Shown here: piece by piece, positions 1 through 9,900 of the stretch
Layout: each line of letters opens with the position of its first letter
Position numbering within the stretch: position 1 is the stretch's first letter
Source: JACRCT01 sp036504155
Lineage (GTDB): Bacteria; Myxococcota; Myxococcia; Myxococcales; UBA5297
Direction: 5' to 3'
DNA length: 64,000 nt
NCBI GenBank assembly: GCA_036504155.1
Contig: DASXVQ010000194.1
Coordinates: 1 to 64,000 of the forward strand
Program-made: the position numbers and the translations under genes
The notes under the pieces: generated by a model
Told to the model about the DNA's origin: nothing
The model's database searches: none
What the model saw: only the letters and a program-made list of their open reading frames with translations

Positions 1-554
1 TCGGTCCACTCGCGCACCAGCGGCCGCAGGAGCATCACCGAGTGCAGGCCCCGGTCGTGGCAGTCCTCCAGGAGCTGCAGCCGCGGCGCGACCGGCGTCA
101 CCGCCGGGACGCGTCCGGTGGCATCGCCCAGGCTGACGAAGACCGAAACGCGCAGCGAGAGCGATCCCAGCCAGTCCAGCCACCGCTGGCCCGGGTGCAG
201 CCGCGAGGTCAGCAGCACGACCTGGCCGGGCAGCCGGTCCTGGAGCCCTTCCAAGAGCTCGCGCAGGACCGGGAGCACCGTCGGGTCGAACGGGTCGCAG
301 AAGTCCATGACCGACAGGCGGAGCTGGCGAACGAGGTCCGCGCGATCCGCCAGCGTCCGGACGAGCTCGCCGACCGGCGCCAGCACCCGGCGCTCGCGCC
401 CGATGCCGTCGGACAGGTTGAGGCAGTACGGGCAGCCCAGGCTGCAGCCGCAGATCGGGTTCACCGACAGGTGGCCCTTGCCTTCGTTGTAGGAGAGCGG
501 CGGCGGATAGACCGCGAGGGAACCCCGCGGTTCGACGAACGGAAGGACGGACAT
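1..554 (-). CDS. Radical SAM protein, N-terminal part (runs off the left edge)
   Basis: Read on the minus strand from the ATG at 554, the frame stays open for 184 residues to the window edge. Near residue 33 it carries CGCSLGCPYC, which contains the CxxxCxxC signature that binds the radical SAM [4Fe-4S] cluster. Further on, VMDFCDPFDP and VVLLTSRLHPGQ fit beta strands of the SAM barrel. The C-terminal half lies outside the window, so substrate and subfamily cannot be named. The gene is divergent from the sigma-54 activator that starts at 675. The opposite strand also stays open through this stretch, but the perfect cluster motif makes the minus strand the coding one. Confidence 0.85.
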   Translation of the reverse strand, partial: MSVLPFVEPRGSLAVYPPPLSYNEGKGHLSVNPICGCSLGCPYCLNLSDGIGRERRVLAPVGELVRTLADRADLVRQLRLSVMDFCDPFDPTVLPVLRELLEGLQDRLPGQVVLLTSRLHPGQRWLDWLGSLSLRVSVFVSLGDATGRVPAVTPVAPRLQLLEDCHDRGLHSVMLLRPLVREWT

Positions 555-646
555 CGGGCGCCTCCGGAACGGGTCGGGCTCCGGTGTTTCACCAAGCGTG
601 CCGCCCGGCCCGCCGCTCTGAGAGCGGGGGCGCCCAGACCGCCGGT

Positions 647-667
647 GCTGCACAAAAGCTGTGCAGC
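647..667. promoter_or_regulatory. Perfect 8-bp inverted repeat (candidate operator)
   Basis: GCTGCACA and TGTGCAGC are perfect reverse complements separated by 5 bases. A further TGTGCA half-site follows at 669-674, directly before the ATG at 675. The element sits in the 120-bp divergent region between the radical SAM gene and the sigma-54 activator. It could be an operator for autoregulation or control of the divergent gene. No protein can be assigned to it from sequence. Confidence 0.4.
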
Positions 668-674
668 GTGTGCA

Positions 675-3122
675 ATGTCCGTCCCCCGCGCTACCCTGGT
701 AGGCATGCCACGCACACGCGCTGTGGGAAGCGTCGGATCGGTGGGCGAAGCCTTCGAGCGGCACGACTGGGAGGCGGTGGAGCGGCTCACCCGCAAGTCG
801 CCGGACCCGGCGACGGTGCTGATGCGGGTCCGCGCGCTCGATCGTCTGGGGAAGGTGAAGCAGGCCGTCGAGGCCGCGGAGCAGGCGGGGCGCGGGAAGG
901 CCTCGGCCGAGCTTTCGCTCGAGCACGCGTCGCTGCTGGTCCACGCCTCGCGGTTCAGGTCGGCGCTGGAGGTCGTCTCCAGGGCCGAGCGGGGCGTCCG
1001 CCCGCCGCTCTCGCGCCAATTCCAGATCCTGCGCGCGGCGGCGCTCTCGGGGCTGCACGCCCAGGCCGAGCCGCGTGCCCTGCTCGAAGCGGTGGCCGCG
1101 GACGCCCACGCCGACGGCGACGCGCGCGGCGAGGCGGAGTCGACGGCCTGGCTCGTCCTGGTGGCCTTCCGCGCCGCCGACCTGCCCGGCGCCGTCGAGG
1201 CGGGCCAGCGCGCGCTGGCGCTGCTCTCCGGCGAGCCGAGCCTGACCCAGGCGCGCGTGCACCGGCACCTGGCCGTCGTCTACGGGGTGCAGCGCCGCTA
1301 CGTCGACGCGCTGGAGCAGCACCGCCGCGCCATCGCGCTGTACCGGTCGATGGAGGTGAAGCTGGGCGAGGGCCGCGAGTACCTGAGCCTGGGGCTGCAC
1401 TACCTGGACATGGGCGAGTCGGAGCTGGCCGAGCACTACATCCGCAAGGGGCTGGCCATCGCGGAGAGCAGCGAGGACGAGACGCTGCTGTCGCTGGCGC
1501 TCAGCCGCCTGGGGACCCTGGCGCTCTCGCGGGCCCGGCCGGAGCAGGCCCTGAAGGCCTATGAGCGCGACCTGGCGCTGGTGCGGCACACCGAGTCGCC
1601 GCGCAACAAGGCCTTCCCGCTGCGCAACGTGGGCCGGGCGCTGGCGGCGCTCGGGCGGATCGAGGAGGCGCTGGTGCACCTGCGCGAGAGCGCGGCGATC
1701 TTCGAGGCGCTGGGCGACCGGGTGAACCTGGCGATGACGCTGCTCGACCAGGCCATCGCCGAGGCCTCGCGCCCGGGGAAGGCGGCGGCGACGGCGCTCG
1801 AGTCGGCCCGGCGCGGGCGCGCGCTGCTCGAGGAGTCGCGGCGCTCGCAGATGCTGCCGCACGCGGACCTGGCGGAGGCGCACGCGCGGCTGGGGCGGGG
1901 CGAGCGCGACGCCGCCGAGGCGCTGTTCTCGACGGCGCTCTCGGTGTGGAGCAACCAGGGCAACGTGGCGCGCGCGGCGGAGGCCTGCCTGCGGTTCGGC
2001 TCGGCCCAGGCGCAGGCCGGAGACCGCGAGCGCGCCCGCTCCACGTTCGAGCGCGCCCTGGACCTGACGGTGCGGGGCAGCCAGCCGGAGCTGACGAGCG
2101 CGCTGCTCACGCGCATTGACGACCTGGAGCCCGACGTCGCGGTGCTGCGGCCGCTGCGCAGCGACCTGGACCGCGGGGCCGAGGAGACCGCGCCGCCGGC
2201 GAGCCCGGAGGAGATCGTCGGGACGAGCCCGGCCATGGTGGAGGTCCGCCGGCTGGTGGGGAAGGTGGCGCCGACGCGGGTGCCGGTGCTCGTCACCGGG
2301 GAGAGCGGGGTGGGCAAGGAGCTGGTGGCGCGGGCGATCCACGGGGGCTCGCCGCGGCGGGAGCGCCCGCTGGTGATCGTCAACTGCGGCGCCATCCCGG
2401 CCGAGCTCGTCGAGTCCGAGCTGTTCGGGCACGTGCGCGGGGCCTTCACCGGCGCGCTGCGCGACGCCGCCGGCAAGTTCGCCGCGGCGGACGGCGGCAC
2501 GCTCTTCCTCGACGAGGTGGGCGACCTGCCGCTGGCGGCGCAGGTCAAGCTGCTGCGCTTCCTGCAGTCCGGGGAGATCCAGACGGTGGGCGACGGCGCG
2601 GCGCGGCCCCGGCACGTCGACGTCCGGGTGCTGGCGGCCACGCACCGCGACCTCGCCGCGATGGCGGCGGCGGGGGCGTTCCGGCAGGACCTGCTCTTCC
2701 GGCTCAACGTCTTCCCGCTGCACGTCCCGGCGCTGCGCGAGCGGCGCGGCGACATCCCGGCGCTGGTGCGCGCCACGCTGAACGACGACCCCACGCTGGC
2801 CGAGCTGGGCATCCGGGGGATCTCGAATTCGGCGCTCCTGGCGCTGCGTTCGCACGACTGGCCCGGGAACGTGCGCGAGCTGCAGAGCGCGCTCGTCCGC
2901 GCGGCGGTGCTGGCGAGCGGGGGGACCATCGTCGCCCAGGACCTGCCGGACTTCGGCGCCGGCGAGGCCGGGGCGGGGACGGCGAAGTTCAAGACCTTGG
3001 CCGAGGTGGAGCGCGAGCACGTCAGGCAGGCGCTGGCGCGGGCGAACGGGAACCAGTCCGTCGCCGCGCAGCTGCTGGGCGTGCACCGCAACACGCTGCG
3101 CAAGCGGCTCGCGGACGGGTAG
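675..3122 (+). CDS. Sigma-54-dependent transcriptional activator with TPR sensor domain
   Basis: About 815 residues. Residues ~15-500 are helical TPR-like repeats (for example ALEQHRRAIALYRSM and ALKAYERDLAL), in place of a receiver or PAS domain. The sigma-54 AAA+ domain follows: Walker A GESGVGKE, the sigma-54 contact loop GAFTGA, Walker B LFLDEVGD and an arginine-finger region. A C-terminal Fis-type helix-turn-helix ends in VHRNTLRKRL. The protein should bind upstream activating sites and remodel the sigma-54 holoenzyme, with input probably by protein or ligand binding to the TPRs. The frame is open back to 42, but that stretch codes for the radical SAM gene on the other strand. Start at ATG 675 or 705 is unresolved; neither has a convincing ribosome-binding site. 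Confidence 0.9.
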   Translation: MSVPRATLVGMPRTRAVGSVGSVGEAFERHDWEAVERLTRKSPDPATVLMRVRALDRLGKVKQAVEAAEQAGRGKASAELSLEHASLLVHASRFRSALEVVSRAERGVRPPLSRQFQILRAAALSGLHAQAEPRALLEAVAADAHADGDARGEAESTAWLVLVAFRAADLPGAVEAGQRALALLSGEPSLTQARVHRHLAVVYGVQRRYVDALEQHRRAIALYRSMEVKLGEGREYLSLGLHYLDMGESELAEHYIRKGLAIAESSEDETLLSLALSRLGTLALSRARPEQALKAYERDLALVRHTESPRNKAFPLRNVGRALAALGRIEEALVHLRESAAIFEALGDRVNLAMTLLDQAIAEASRPGKAAATALESARRGRALLEESRRSQMLPHADLAEAHARLGRGERDAAEALFSTALSVWSNQGNVARAAEACLRFGSAQAQAGDRERARSTFERALDLTVRGSQPELTSALLTRIDDLEPDVAVLRPLRSDLDRGAEETAPPASPEEIVGTSPAMVEVRRLVGKVAPTRVPVLVTGESGVGKELVARAIHGGSPRRERPLVIVNCGAIPAELVESELFGHVRGAFTGALRDAAGKFAAADGGTLFLDEVGDLPLAAQVKLLRFLQSGEIQTVGDGAARPRHVDVRVLAATHRDLAAMAAAGAFRQDLLFRLNVFPLHVPALRERRGDIPALVRATLNDDPTLAELGIRGISNSALLALRSHDWPGNVRELQSALVRAAVLASGGTIVAQDLPDFGAGEAGAGTAKFKTLAEVEREHVRQALARANGNQSVAAQLLGVHRNTLRKRLADG

Positions 3123-3146
3123 GGGCGGCGGGCCGGCGGGCGAGGC

Positions 3147-3764
3147 TCAAGGGGCGAAGCATCGCGCCATGGAGCGCAGGACCCCCGGGAGGTCGCGTGC
3201 CGCCGGGTAATCCGAGAGCGACTCGACGAAGCGCTCGTCGCCGGCGAGGGCCCCGATGATCTGGCTGGCTCGTCCGGGCGAGCGGGCGACGACCCGGTCG
3301 AAGACCGCCATCCAGGACGGGAGGAGCTCGTGCAGCGCCGAGGTCACGAGCTCGAGGTCGTCGTCGGAGGTCCCCAGCAGCTTGAGGAAGCGGTCGGGAT
3401 ACACCCGCTCGGTGCCGTGCTCCCGGATGACGACCGAAGAGTCGCCGCGCGCGTGGGCGTAGGCGTCGAACAGGTCGAGGGAATAGCAGTGCACCGCGGC
3501 CTGCAGAGCCGCCTCGAGGAAGAGGTCGACGACCAGCATCTTCGGGTACGGGAAGCGGTTCTTCGCGCCCGCCCAGAGGGTGTCCACGCCGCAATCGCAG
3601 AGGTTGATGAGGTAGTGCCCCGAGGACGCCGCCGCAGGGGCCGCCGAAGCGTGGGAAGCCGCGGCCATGGCGGCGACGAAGACATCCAGGTCGGCGCGAA
3701 GGTGGCGCCGGACGTACTCGGGCCAGGCAATCGGGCTTCGCGGGAACGGAGCAAGGACAAGCAT
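3147..3764 (-). CDS. Hypothetical protein
   Basis: 205 residues, not recognised. It begins MLVLAPFPRSP and contains HYLINLCDCGVDTLWAG and a helical middle, with no signal peptide, clear membrane segment or known catalytic motif. An alanine-rich stretch (about residues 35-48) may be a linker. It converges on the sigma-54 activator with only 24 bases between the stop codons, and its start faces the Wadjet operon across a 356-base gap. It could be the last host gene before the defence island or the first island gene; nothing in the sequence decides this. Confidence 0.6.
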   Translation of the reverse strand: MLVLAPFPRSPIAWPEYVRRHLRADLDVFVAAMAAASHASAAPAAASSGHYLINLCDCGVDTLWAGAKNRFPYPKMLVVDLFLEAALQAAVHCYSLDLFDAYAHARGDSSVVIREHGTERVYPDRFLKLLGTSDDDLELVTSALHELLPSWMAVFDRVVARSPGRASQIIGALAGDERFVESLSDYPAARDLPGVLRSMARCFAP

Positions 3765-3941
3765 GGAAGTTCCACCCTCTCTTCCGACGGCTTGCGGCGA
3801 AGGGCCTCACCGTGCCGACGCCGGCCAGGCAATGCGCCTATCGCGCGAACTCTAGCCGATTGCCTCGGGCGGGAGCAGAGCGAGAGCGGCCACGGGAGAG
3901 TTCGAGCGCGGGTGTCTGGCTAGAGGTGGAAGAGCATCCCT

Positions 3942-3961
3942 TTATCTCCGCTTATCTCCGC
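3942..3961. repeat. Tandem 10-bp direct repeat upstream of Wadjet
   Basis: TTATCTCCGC occurs twice head to tail in the 356-base divergent region (3765-4120) before jetA. Ten-base phasing puts both copies on one face of the helix, as for a bound regulator, but chance duplication is possible. The rest of the gap holds a weak inverted repeat (TGTGGC at 4021, GCCACA at 4051) and no recognisable gene. Confidence 0.35.
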
Positions 3962-4120
3962 GTGGCGAGATCGCTGCCGCGGCGGAAGTGCGCAGAGCCA
4001 GCCGAGTCTTCGCCAGAGAATGTGGCTCCTGTGTGATCGCCAGAGACGCGGCCACACGGCCGATTCCCTACCTGGCCGGCAAACGAGACACGGTCGCGTC
4101 GACTCCGGAAGGGTGCGTTC

Positions 4121-5704
4121 GTGTCCGTGCGGTTGGGTAGGATGCCTCGCTCGATGGACTCGCGCCCCGGCCAGATTCGCGCATTCGCCTACCTGAACGC
4201 CGACAAGGCGGAGCTGTATCGAGCCGTTCTCGGCGTGTTCGTGCAGGCCAAGGAGCGCTTCTCGCTTCACCTGCGTCCCGCTGAGCTTCTCCGAGCGGTC
4301 GCGTCTGACGGCTCGGCGCTCGACCCCAAAGAAATCGACGCTGCGCTTGCCCAGCTCTGCGACTGGGGAAACCTCGAGGCCCACGCCGACACGGCCGAGG
4401 TGGCGACAGTCGAGGACTTCTACCGGCCCCGCTTCCTCTACCAGCTCACCGCGGCGGGAGAGGCAGCCGAGCGGGCCGTGCGGACCTTCCACCAGTGGCT
4501 CGTCCAGCCAGGGGAGCTTCAGACGGCGGCGCTCGCCGACATCGTCGCCCTCCTGCGCGAGCTCGAGCAGCAGGCCGCGGAGCCGAACCTCGACGCGAGC
4601 AAGGTGGCGCGCATCTTCAAATCGCTGATGAGCTCTCTCGAGGAGCTCACCTCGCGGGCGCAGATCTTCATGCGTAGCCTCCAGCGAACCATCGACCTCC
4701 AGGGGGCCACGGTGGAGGCGTTTCTCGCCTACAAGGAGCGGCTCATCGAGTACCTCGAGCGCTTCATCGGCGAGATGGTGGTCTCCGGAAGCGAGATCGC
4801 CCTGGCCCTCGAACGGCTCGATGCGCTCGGGGCCGACCGGCTGCTGCGGGCGGCCGCCGATCGCGAGCTGGTGGACGCCGTGGACGCGACCCCCGAGTCC
4901 CGGGCTCGCACGCTCGAGGGCTGGCGTGGCCGATGGGCGGGCCTGCGGGCGTGGTTCCTCACCCTCGACGACGTGCCGTCGCAGGCCGAGGTGCTGCGCG
5001 CCCGGGCCCGCTCGGCGATCCCCGCGCTGATCAGCGCTGTAGCGAACCTCCACGACCGGCGCCTCACCCGCGCCGACCGCTCGACGGACTGGCGCACGCT
5101 CGCGCGCTGGTTCGCCGAGCTCGACTCCGACGACCAGGCCCATCGCCTCTGGCGCGCAGCGACCGGGCTGCCTCCGGCGCGCCACCTGGCGGTCGACGAG
5201 GTCAGCCGCGAGCGATGGGAGCTGGACGACGCGGGCCCGCAGACCAGTTGGCTCGAGGCTGCTCCCCTGCGCATCTCGCTTCGCCTGCGCGCCACGGGGC
5301 GCTACTCACGCCGCGGCCGCCTCAACGACGTCGTCGACAAGAGCCGTGAGAAGGCGGAGCTCGCGCGCCTGGCGCGCCTCGAGGCCGAGCAGCTCGAGCA
5401 GGCTCTGCGGCATCTCGCCACGGGGACGGCCACGCGCTTGTCGCTGCTCGGCGGGCTCGACCCCCTCGAGTTTGGGCTCCTCCTCGACCTGCTGGGCGAG
5501 GCACTCGCGGCCAGAACCCAGGCCGACGTGCCCGTCGAGACGACCTCCAGCGACGGCGGGCTCGCGATTCGCATGGAGCCCGTCGTCGAAGAGCCGGGGG
5601 CGTGCGCCGTCATCGAGGTGGCGGGGCTTGGAAGGCTCGCGGGGCCGGACTACCTCGTGACGATCCGCCGGCTCACCTCGCGCCCAGCCGGGGACGCCGC
5701 ATGA
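4121..5704 (+). CDS. jetA: Wadjet type I component JetA (TIGR02677-like, kleisin)
   Basis: 527 residues. First gene of a four-gene operon whose order and protein sizes (527, 426, 1370, 420) match the TIGR02677-02678-02680-02679 neighbourhood, that is type I Wadjet. JetA is the MukF-like kleisin that bridges the SMC heads of JetC. Sequence cues are an N-terminal winged-helix-like region (AFAYLNADKAELYRAVL), a long helical middle around residues 130-260, and a C-terminal region rich in Glu and Leu. The GTG start at 4121 is preceded by GGAAGGG with 7-base spacing; ATG 4142 is an alternative. The stop overlaps the jetB start as ATGA, implying translational coupling. In known systems the complex recognises and cuts small circular DNA such as plasmids. 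Confidence 0.88.
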   Translation: MSVRLGRMPRSMDSRPGQIRAFAYLNADKAELYRAVLGVFVQAKERFSLHLRPAELLRAVASDGSALDPKEIDAALAQLCDWGNLEAHADTAEVATVEDFYRPRFLYQLTAAGEAAERAVRTFHQWLVQPGELQTAALADIVALLRELEQQAAEPNLDASKVARIFKSLMSSLEELTSRAQIFMRSLQRTIDLQGATVEAFLAYKERLIEYLERFIGEMVVSGSEIALALERLDALGADRLLRAAADRELVDAVDATPESRARTLEGWRGRWAGLRAWFLTLDDVPSQAEVLRARARSAIPALISAVANLHDRRLTRADRSTDWRTLARWFAELDSDDQAHRLWRAATGLPPARHLAVDEVSRERWELDDAGPQTSWLEAAPLRISLRLRATGRYSRRGRLNDVVDKSREKAELARLARLEAEQLEQALRHLATGTATRLSLLGGLDPLEFGLLLDLLGEALAARTQADVPVETTSSDGGLAIRMEPVVEEPGACAVIEVAGLGRLAGPDYLVTIRRLTSRPAGDAA

Positions 5705-6981
5705 GCATTCGCTCCTCGCCCGGCGCCGACACGCTCGACCGGCGTGTTCCGGACGCAGACCTCGAGGACCGGCGCCGCGCGCTGCGGTGCCTGCTCATGC
5801 ATCCGCTCTTGACGGCCCGCGGCCCCTTCGCCAGCGACCTCGCGCTCGTCCGGCGCCACGCCGCGTGGCTGCGCGACTGGCTGGCGCGCTTTCCCGGCTG
5901 GGCGCTGATCGTCGATCCCGAACTCGCGCGGCTGTGCAAGACGCCGGCCGACCTCGACGACCCGACCCGCGGCGCCTGCGACAGCGGCGGGGAACCGTTC
6001 TCGCGTCGGCGTTACGTCCTGACTTGCCTCGCGCTCGCCGCGCTGGAGCGCTCCGACCGCCAGACCACGCTCGGCGCCATCGCCGAGGAGATCGAGGTGC
6101 TCTGTGGCGCGGAGCCAGCGCTCGCCGAGGCGGGAATCCACTTCGACCTCGCGCTCTACGAGGTGCGCCGAGACATGGTCGAGGTCGTGCGGCTGCTCCT
6201 CGCGCTCCAGGTCATCGTTCGCATCCAGGGCGAGGAGCTGCAGTACCTGCAGGACAAGGGGGACGTGCTCTACACCGTGCAGCGCCCGGCGCTCTCGGCC
6301 ATCCTCCAGGTCCAACACAGCCCCTCGGCGATCGAGCAGGAAGGCTTGGTGGAGCGTCTTCGTGCGCTGGCCGTGCCGCCTGCGCCGGACACCGAGGAGG
6401 CGCGCAACAGGACGCTGCGCACCTCGCTCGTGCAGCGGCTGCTCGACGACCCCGTCGTCTACTACCAGGACCTGACGGACGAGGAGCGGGCCTATCTGTC
6501 CGGCCAGAGGCACCTGCTGCTCTCCGAGATCGAGAGGGCGACCGGGCTGGTGGCGGAGGTTCGCCGCGAGGGGATCGCGATGGTGGACGAGCGCGGGGAC
6601 CTGACCGACGCAGGTTTCCCCGACGAGGGCACCGACGGGCACGTGGCGTTGCTCCTCGCGGAGCACCTGGCGGAGCACGCGAACCGCTCGCCGACGGCAG
6701 TCGTGCCGCACGCGGAGCTCGAGGCGCTCGTCGTGTCGCTCGCGAAGCAGCACAAGGCTCACTGGCGCAAGGACGCCTCCGAGCCGGGCGCCGAGACGAT
6801 GCTGACGGCGCGGGCCGTCGAACGGCTGGAGAAGCTGCGCTTGCTGCGGCGAACTGCGGAGGGCGTGGTGCCGCTGCCGGCCATTGCCCGCTTCACGCTC
6901 GAGCCCCTCGCCGAGCGCGAGCAGCCGACGCCGCCTGCGCGTGACCAGCTGGGGCTGTTCGAGAGGAAGAAGGACCGATGA
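5701..6981 (+). CDS. jetB: Wadjet type I component JetB (TIGR02678-like, KITE subunit)
   Basis: 426 residues starting MSIRSSPGADTLD at an ATGA overlap with jetA. The family is the MukE-like KITE subunit, which binds the kleisin as a dimer of winged-helix folds. Consistent features are the opening helix LEDRRRALRCLLMHPLLT, the block RRRYVLTCLALAALERSD near residue 101, and a C-terminal winged-helix-like segment ending in LGLFERKKDR. The open frame extends upstream of 5701 inside jetA, but the overlap start fits the operon pattern. The stop overlaps jetC by 4 bases. Identification rests on operon position, length and family-like N-terminal sequence. Confidence 0.85.
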   Translation: MSIRSSPGADTLDRRVPDADLEDRRRALRCLLMHPLLTARGPFASDLALVRRHAAWLRDWLARFPGWALIVDPELARLCKTPADLDDPTRGACDSGGEPFSRRRYVLTCLALAALERSDRQTTLGAIAEEIEVLCGAEPALAEAGIHFDLALYEVRRDMVEVVRLLLALQVIVRIQGEELQYLQDKGDVLYTVQRPALSAILQVQHSPSAIEQEGLVERLRALAVPPAPDTEEARNRTLRTSLVQRLLDDPVVYYQDLTDEERAYLSGQRHLLLSEIERATGLVAEVRREGIAMVDERGDLTDAGFPDEGTDGHVALLLAEHLAEHANRSPTAVVPHAELEALVVSLAKQHKAHWRKDASEPGAETMLTARAVERLEKLRLLRRTAEGVVPLPAIARFTLEPLAEREQPTPPARDQLGLFERKKDR

Positions 6982-9900
6982 CCGAGGCCGCGTTGCCCAA
7001 GCCGAGCCGCGAGCGCTGGGAGCCACTGCGCAGCGGTCTGCTCAACCTCTACCGCTATGACCACGAGGAGTTCGTCTGGGAGAAGGGGCACCTGCTCCTG
7101 CGCGGGAACAACGGCACGGGAAAGTCGCGCGTCATGGCGCTGCAGCTGCCCTTCCTCCTCGACGCGGAGGTGGCGCCCCACCGCTTGGAGCCGGACGGCG
7201 ACAGCGCCAAGCGCATCGAGTGGAACCTGCTGCTCGACCGCTACAAGGACCGCCTCGGCTACACCTGGCTCGAATTCGGACGGCTCGACGCCGAGGGCGA
7301 GCACTTCCTCACGCTGGGCTGCGGGCTGCAGGCGGCGGAGGGCCGCGGCCTCACCAACAAGTGGTTCTTCCTCACGCGGCAGCGGATCGGGCGGTATCTC
7401 TTCCTCCAATCCGCGACGGGCCAGGCGCTGACCCGAGAGCGGCTCGAGGAGGCCATCGGCGCCCACGGGGAGGTGTTCAAGACCGCGCTGGCATACCGCA
7501 AGGCGGTTGACGCACACCTCTTCAAGCTCGGAGACCAGCGATACGCCTCGCTCGTCGACCTGCTCATCGAACTGCGCAAGCCCCAGCTCTCGCGACACCT
7601 GGACGAGAAGGCGCTCTCCGACGCCCTCTCGGAGGCAATGGCCCCGCCGTCGCCGGCGCTGCTGGCCGATGTCGCCGAGGCGTTCCGCGGGCTGGAGACG
7701 GACCGCGGCCACCTCACGAGCTTCGAGAAGGCCCGAGCGGCCTCCGACGCGTTCCTCGAACGCTACCAGCGCTACGCGCAGATCGCGGCCCGGCGCCGCG
7801 CCGGCACCGTGCGCAAGGCGCACTCCGAGTACGAAGGCCTCCAGCGGGTCCTGCGCGACGCCGAGAGCGCACAGGCCAAGGCCAGCGCGGAACAGCAGGA
7901 GGCCGCCCAGGAGCTCGAGCGCCTGAAGATAGAGGAGCAGCGCGTCCTGGCCGAGGTCGACGCGCTGGCGGGAAGCGAGGCGATGCGCTCGGCGGAGGCG
8001 CTGGAAGCCGCCCGTGTCGAGGTCGAACGCCGCCGAGGGGCCGCACAGCGGGCCGAGTCGGAGAGAGCGCGCGCCGGCGGCGACTGCGAACGCGCCCGCG
8101 GCGACCACCAGCGCGCGGCGGCGAGGGCGGAGCAGGCGCGAACGGGGCTCGTCACCTCGATGGAGGACTGCGCCTCTCGCGCCGAGGGCTGCGCTCTCGG
8201 CGAGCCGCACCGGTCGTCGGTGCAGGCGCTCGGGGCGCAACCGATCGACGCTCGCGCAGAGGCGGCGGCTCTTCGGCGGCTCGAGGCCGCGAGCGCGAAG
8301 CGGCTCAAGGAGGCCAGGCTCCTCGAGCAGCGCAGCCGAGAGGTGGCCGATGCGGTGTCGGCGCTCGCTCAGGCGAGGGTCGCCCAGACGGCCTCGGAGA
8401 CCGAGCGGGACCATGCCATCGGGGCGGAACGTGACGCTCGAAGGGCGGGAGAGCAGGCGATCACCGACCTGTCGAGCGCCTACCGCTCGTGGTCGGCAGG
8501 GCTCCGAGAGCTGGCCTCGGACCCGGTCGACGGCTTCGAGGAGGAGCTGCGGGCCTGGGGGGAGCGGACCGAGGGACGCAGCCCCGTGAGGTCCGCAATC
8601 GAGGCCGCCTTCGTCGCCGCCAGCGACCGCATCGCGGCTGCGCGCTCGACGGCGGTGCAGGAGATCCGAGCGCAGGAGCAGGTCGTCGCCGGGCTGAAGC
8701 AGGAAAGGGCGCGGTTGGAGGCGGGGGCACATCGTCCGCCGCCCATCCCCTACACACGCGACCCGGAGAGGCGCGAGGTGCGCGGCGGTGCGCCGCTATG
8801 GAACCTCTGCGATTTCGCCCCGGGGTTCGAGGTCGCCCAACGCGCGGGGCTGGAGGCGGCGCTCGAAGCAGCGGGCCTGCTCGATGCATGGGTGACGCCC
8901 GACGGCCGGCTCCTGGATGAGGAAAGCGACAGCTTCCTTCTCCCGGAATCGAGCCCGACGCCTCCCGATGGCCACCACCTTGGCAAGGCGCTCGTCCCCG
9001 CCGTCGACCGGCGCGAGGGCCGCTCGGCAGGAGTGACGGAAGAGACGGTGCAGGCGGTCCTTCGGCAAATCGGCTTGGGCCCGGGCGCAGGCGCCATTCG
9101 GGTCGAGGCCAGTGGGCGTTGGCAGTTGGGGCCGCTGCATGGATCGTGGACGAAGAGCGCTGCCGAGCATATCGGCGAGGGAGCGCGCGAGGCGAGTCGG
9201 CGGCAGCGCCTCGCCGCGGTCGAGGCGCAGCTCGCGGAGACCGACGCGAAGCTCGGGGTGATGCTGCGCGCTCTCGAGCAAATCGACTCGCGGGCCGTCC
9301 TGGCGCGAGAGGAGGTCGAGCGCGGCCCGGGCGACGAGAAAGCGCTGGCGGCGACCGCGCAGATTGGCGCCGCGGCCCGCGAGGCGGCTCGAGCGAGGGA
9401 AAGGCTAGGCGCAGCGGAGCGAGTGGCCGCGGAGCGGCGCCGGGCCCATGAGGAGCTGGTCGCCCGTCGGGATCAGGAGGCCAAGGATCTCGGGCTCGTG
9501 GGGTGGATCGACAAGCCCGCCGACCTGGAGGACGCGGTCCACGAGTACCAGCGCGCGCTAGCGCGGCTCGCCGGGAAGCTCGAGAGCAGTCGGGGCGCGT
9601 TAGAGCAGGAGGCCGCCGCCCGTCATGCGCTCGACCGGGCGAGCGAATCCGAAGCTCGAGCCCGCGAGGCCAGCCTCGTCTCGCGGGGCGAAGCCGAGGC
9701 GGCCGGGCAGCGTTGGCGGACGCTGGAGCAGACGGTCGGGGCCGAAGCGCGCGAAGTCGTCGCCTTGCGGGGCGAGGCGCGTCGCCGGCTCGACGAGGTG
9801 CACGAGAGGGAGAAGAAGACGGGCCTCGCGGAGCGCACCGCCTTCGGCCGCAAGGAGCGGGCGGAAGCGGAGGCGGAGAAGGAGCGACAGGCGCTCGGCC

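Noticed and set aside
42..674. N-terminal extension of the sigma-54 activator
   Set aside because: This stretch codes for the radical SAM protein on the opposite strand with a perfect cluster motif, so the activator must start at 675 or later.
3765..4120. Second copy of the tRNA-Pro 3' end as a left attachment site
   Set aside because: No stretch matching the tRNA 3' end was found by eye, so an attL/attR pair is not claimed.
3920..5185. 421-residue minus-strand frame over the start of jetA
   Set aside because: It is a shadow of jetA with biased composition and no motif.
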